Source: Aureispira sp964445645
Lineage (GTDB): Bacteria; Bacteroidota; Bacteroidia; Chitinophagales; Saprospiraceae
DNA: 64,000 nt
Reading direction: 5' to 3'
Assembly (NCBI GenBank): GCA_964445645.1
Contig: CAYULH010000007.1
Span: 1 to 64,000, forward strand
In this document: positions 62,310 through 64,000 of the stretch, one piece after another
How the letters are laid out: each line of letters starts with the position of its first letter
Position numbering within the stretch: position 1 is the stretch's first letter
Position numbers and translations under genes: made by a program
Notes under the pieces: generated by a model
The model's input: the letters and a program-made list of their open reading frames with translations, nothing else
Databases searched by the model: none
Told to the model about the DNA's origin: nothing

Positions 62310-62966
62310 ATGAGAAACGGCCTCAATAAAAAGATTTTTAATGACAAAATCTTACTACAGAAAACTTTACCCAAATACATCAAGAAAACCCTTTTAGCTA
62401 TAGCTAATGGAAAAGCAAGCAGCCTGCCTTTTTATTATGAAGCAGCCCATTTTGAAGATGGTTCTCCATTTATTGCTATTGGAGAAGCCAAAGAGGTGCA
62501 TAAAATTTTCAAGACGGAGCGTGTAAAAGGTAATGGTGGAAAAGATGAGAATGGTAAAATCATCAAAATCAATAAAAAATTGGTGGCTTATGGAGATTTG
62601 TGCCTCACTGAAGAGGGGGGGTATGAATTTCAGATACAAACAGGTTTTATCAAAAAACAACAACTCAAAGCTTGTATCAATAGCATTACTATTCTCAAAC
62701 AAACTATCGGACAAAACTTTACTATCACCAAGGGTGGTGTGCCTGTGAAAGAGGAAGAATCCTTGGAGGAGGAAATGCCTCAAGAGCAAACCAAAGAAGA
62801 AACCGTCCAAGAACGAGGTATGCCCCAAACAGAAACGCCCACCTCTGATACCAACACCTCACCATACACGCCTCAACAATGGGCAGCAATTACAAAAAAA
62901 ATGTCGGGTAATTTGACTGTTATGAAAGATAATTTAGAAAAACTACGCACCCAATTAATCGGCTAA
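62310..62966 (+). CDS. unrecognised protein with acidic linker and C-terminal helix
   Basis: This encodes 218 residues with no signal peptide. A compact basic N-terminal part (1-140: ILLQKTLPKYIKKTLLAIANGKASSLPFYYEAAHF, ERVKGNGGKDENGK, AYGDLCLTEEGGYEFQIQTG) is followed by a Glu/Gln/Thr/Pro-rich linker (about 147-185). A short amphipathic helix (QWAAITKKMSGNLTVMKDNLEKLRTQL) ends the protein. I do not recognise the family. It heads a three-gene set (gaps of 38 and 21 bases) downstream of a two-component pair. Confidence 0.8.
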   Translation: MRNGLNKKIFNDKILLQKTLPKYIKKTLLAIANGKASSLPFYYEAAHFEDGSPFIAIGEAKEVHKIFKTERVKGNGGKDENGKIIKINKKLVAYGDLCLTEEGGYEFQIQTGFIKKQQLKACINSITILKQTIGQNFTITKGGVPVKEEESLEEEMPQEQTKEETVQERGMPQTETPTSDTNTSPYTPQQWAAITKKMSGNLTVMKDNLEKLRTQLIG

Positions 62967-63004
62967 TCCTTTTTTCCCATTTAATACAAAAAATAATTTG
63001 ACCA

Positions 63005-63598
63005 ATGACCACAAAGGCATCTAAAGAAATTCAGCAAAAGCTGGAAAAATACCAACAGACCATTCAGAAATACCAACAAACGATACTAAGCCAACCTGAT
63101 GCTGATACCAGTGAATTGGATACACTGATACAAACTGTAAAGCAACTGATAACTAGTGTACAATCTGAACTTGGCAATCGCAATTCATCAACAGGTACAG
63201 GCATACCAGCTCCTTTCCAAAAAGGTGTAAATCAAATTACTGCTTCTGTAGAAAAAATTAAAACACAAATCCAGCAACTCCAAGAGAAGCAAACCCTTGA
63301 CAAGCATCAAGAAAAGGTGGAGCAAAAGCTACAAACGTTTGAAACTACTTTTGAGCAATTGCGTGCAAAAATCAAAGACTATGAAGCCTCTGTACAAGAG
63401 CTTTGTCAACAATTGCTAGAGGCTCCTTTTCAGACACTCAAGGAATTGCAAGAAGCCGTAACAGGCCAATCTTCTGCTGACTCTTCTGAGCAACCAACTA
63501 TCTCTACCAGTAGTGAACTAAGAACAGCCATTCAGCAGGCCCAACAAAATCTAGAACAACTCAAAACCAAACTAAGTGCCTTAGGCATCAATCTCTAA
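63005..63598 (+). CDS. coiled-coil protein of unknown function
   Basis: This encodes 197 residues, cytoplasmic. Nearly all is Gln/Lys/Glu/Thr-rich helix: KEIQQKLEKYQQTIQKYQQTI, VEKIKTQIQQLQEKQTLDKHQEKVEQKLQTFETTFEQL. It has a Gly/Ser/Thr break at about 60-68 and a Ser-rich break at about 154-170. YQQTI is repeated in tandem near the start. It may assemble with the product of the upstream gene, whose C-terminus is similar in style (LTVMKDNLEKLRTQL versus LEQLKTKLSAL). No family recognised. Confidence 0.8.
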   Translation: MTTKASKEIQQKLEKYQQTIQKYQQTILSQPDADTSELDTLIQTVKQLITSVQSELGNRNSSTGTGIPAPFQKGVNQITASVEKIKTQIQQLQEKQTLDKHQEKVEQKLQTFETTFEQLRAKIKDYEASVQELCQQLLEAPFQTLKELQEAVTGQSSADSSEQPTISTSSELRTAIQQAQQNLEQLKTKLSALGINL

Positions 63599-63619
63599 AC
63601 CCTTTATTAGCTAAATATT

Positions 63620-64000
63620 ATGGATTTTAACGATATATTAGGATCAAGTACTGAAGTTAAAGAACTGCAAGCAGCCATTATCCAACAAAGAAATCAAATA
63701 ACCTACTTAAGAACAACTGCCAAGTCTTGCCAAATTGATGACGAGTGCAGCAAGGAAGAACTGGATGGATGGATTGATAACTTGGTAACTATGGAAGATA
63801 CTTTGAGCCAATTGACTACTGAATTGTCTAAGTATACCAGCAGTGGTAAAGATGGTAATTTGGACAATAGTAATAAAGACGACATGAATGGTAGTATACT
63901 TGATGAACTAGTGCGAGACAATGAATACTTTCATACAGACGGCAGAACCAGAATCCAAGTAGAAGTATTTGAAGGAAAAACAGAAAGTAATTTGAGTGGT
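63620..64000 (+). CDS. partial unrecognised protein, runs off the window
   Basis: ATG at 63620, open for 127 codons with no stop before the window ends. It begins MDFNDILGSSTEVKELQAAI, has a helical, acidic first 75 residues with two Cys (SCQIDDECS), a Gly/Asn/Asp/Lys-rich break (SSGKDGNLDNSNKDDMNGS), then a new domain start DELVRDNEYFHTDGRTRIQVEVFEG. It is 21 bases after the coiled-coil gene, so the same operon. Function unknown; the informative part is probably beyond the edge. Confidence 0.75.
   Translation, partial: MDFNDILGSSTEVKELQAAIIQQRNQITYLRTTAKSCQIDDECSKEELDGWIDNLVTMEDTLSQLTTELSKYTSSGKDGNLDNSNKDDMNGSILDELVRDNEYFHTDGRTRIQVEVFEGKTESNLSG

Noticed and set aside
1..64000. rRNA and tRNA genes, insertion sequences, prophage genes
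   Set aside because: None were found: no cloverleaf with a conserved T-loop was noticed, and no transposase, integrase or phage structural gene is encoded.

Overview
The window looks like chromosomal DNA from a Bacteroidota bacterium, probably a saprospirian or cytophagian relative, although no rRNA or tRNA gene is present to fix this. The signs are: AT-rich spacers; few Shine-Dalgarno sites; -7 promoter boxes of the TAnnTTTG type; PorE-like TPR/PD40 envelope proteins; the Bacteroidota-specific families DUF4837 and DUF4175; a YbeY with the GYKDK variant; and hybrid sensor kinases with an HxxKP phosphotransfer motif.

Layout. 1-3.7 kb (minus): a large cytoplasmic-type calpain-family (C2) cysteine protease translationally coupled to a small exported protein. 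It is followed by an orphan in-frame fragment of the protease. A 124-bp direct repeat flanks a visibly AT-rich cassette, which resembles a polymorphic toxin/immunity locus. 3.8-10.8 kb: signalling genes (SpoIIE-type phosphatase, hybrid histidine kinase, sigma-54 activator, a degenerate RsbW-like protein). 10.8-18.8 kb: a lipoprotein with two repeated domains, a DUF1800/DUF1501 pair, a frameshifted methyltransferase, a GT2 glycosyltransferase with a degenerate phosphoglycosyltransferase tail, ybeY and a canonical RsbW-like kinase. 19-28 kb: a giant DUF4175 coiled-coil protein, an isoaspartyl peptidase lipoprotein, a CpcT/CpeT-like lipoprotein, eukaryote-type citrate synthase and rfbA. 28-40 kb: two tandem TPR-PD40-SPOR proteins, a newly noticed 43-aa basic ORF, recA, DUF4837, DUF3137 and a PD40-OmpA protein. 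40-49 kb (minus): a barrel protein, a truncated crystallin-like remnant, PPK2, a type I secretion-like ABC/HlyD/TolC operon with a degenerate ATPase, two paralogous small exported proteins and a rhodanese lipoprotein. 49-57 kb: rpiB, enoyl-CoA isomerase, and a glyoxylate-shunt locus (aceB, aceA) divergent from an XRE/ScfR-type regulator with a 16-bp palindromic operator candidate, then cystathionine beta-synthase. 57.4-58.8 kb: a lipoprotein and a 1-kb gene-poor stretch carrying a consensus leftward promoter and two terminators, a candidate small-RNA gene. 58.8-64 kb: an acylpyruvase-family gene, a TPR histidine kinase with its NarL-type regulator, and the start of an operon of unrecognised coiled-coil proteins that runs off the end.

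Central metabolism (citrate synthase, malate synthase, isocitrate lyase, enoyl-CoA isomerase) suggests growth on acetate or fatty acids. Envelope proteins, secretion genes and a possible toxin cassette make up most of the accessory content. All calls come from reading the sequence and recalling family motifs; no database search was run.
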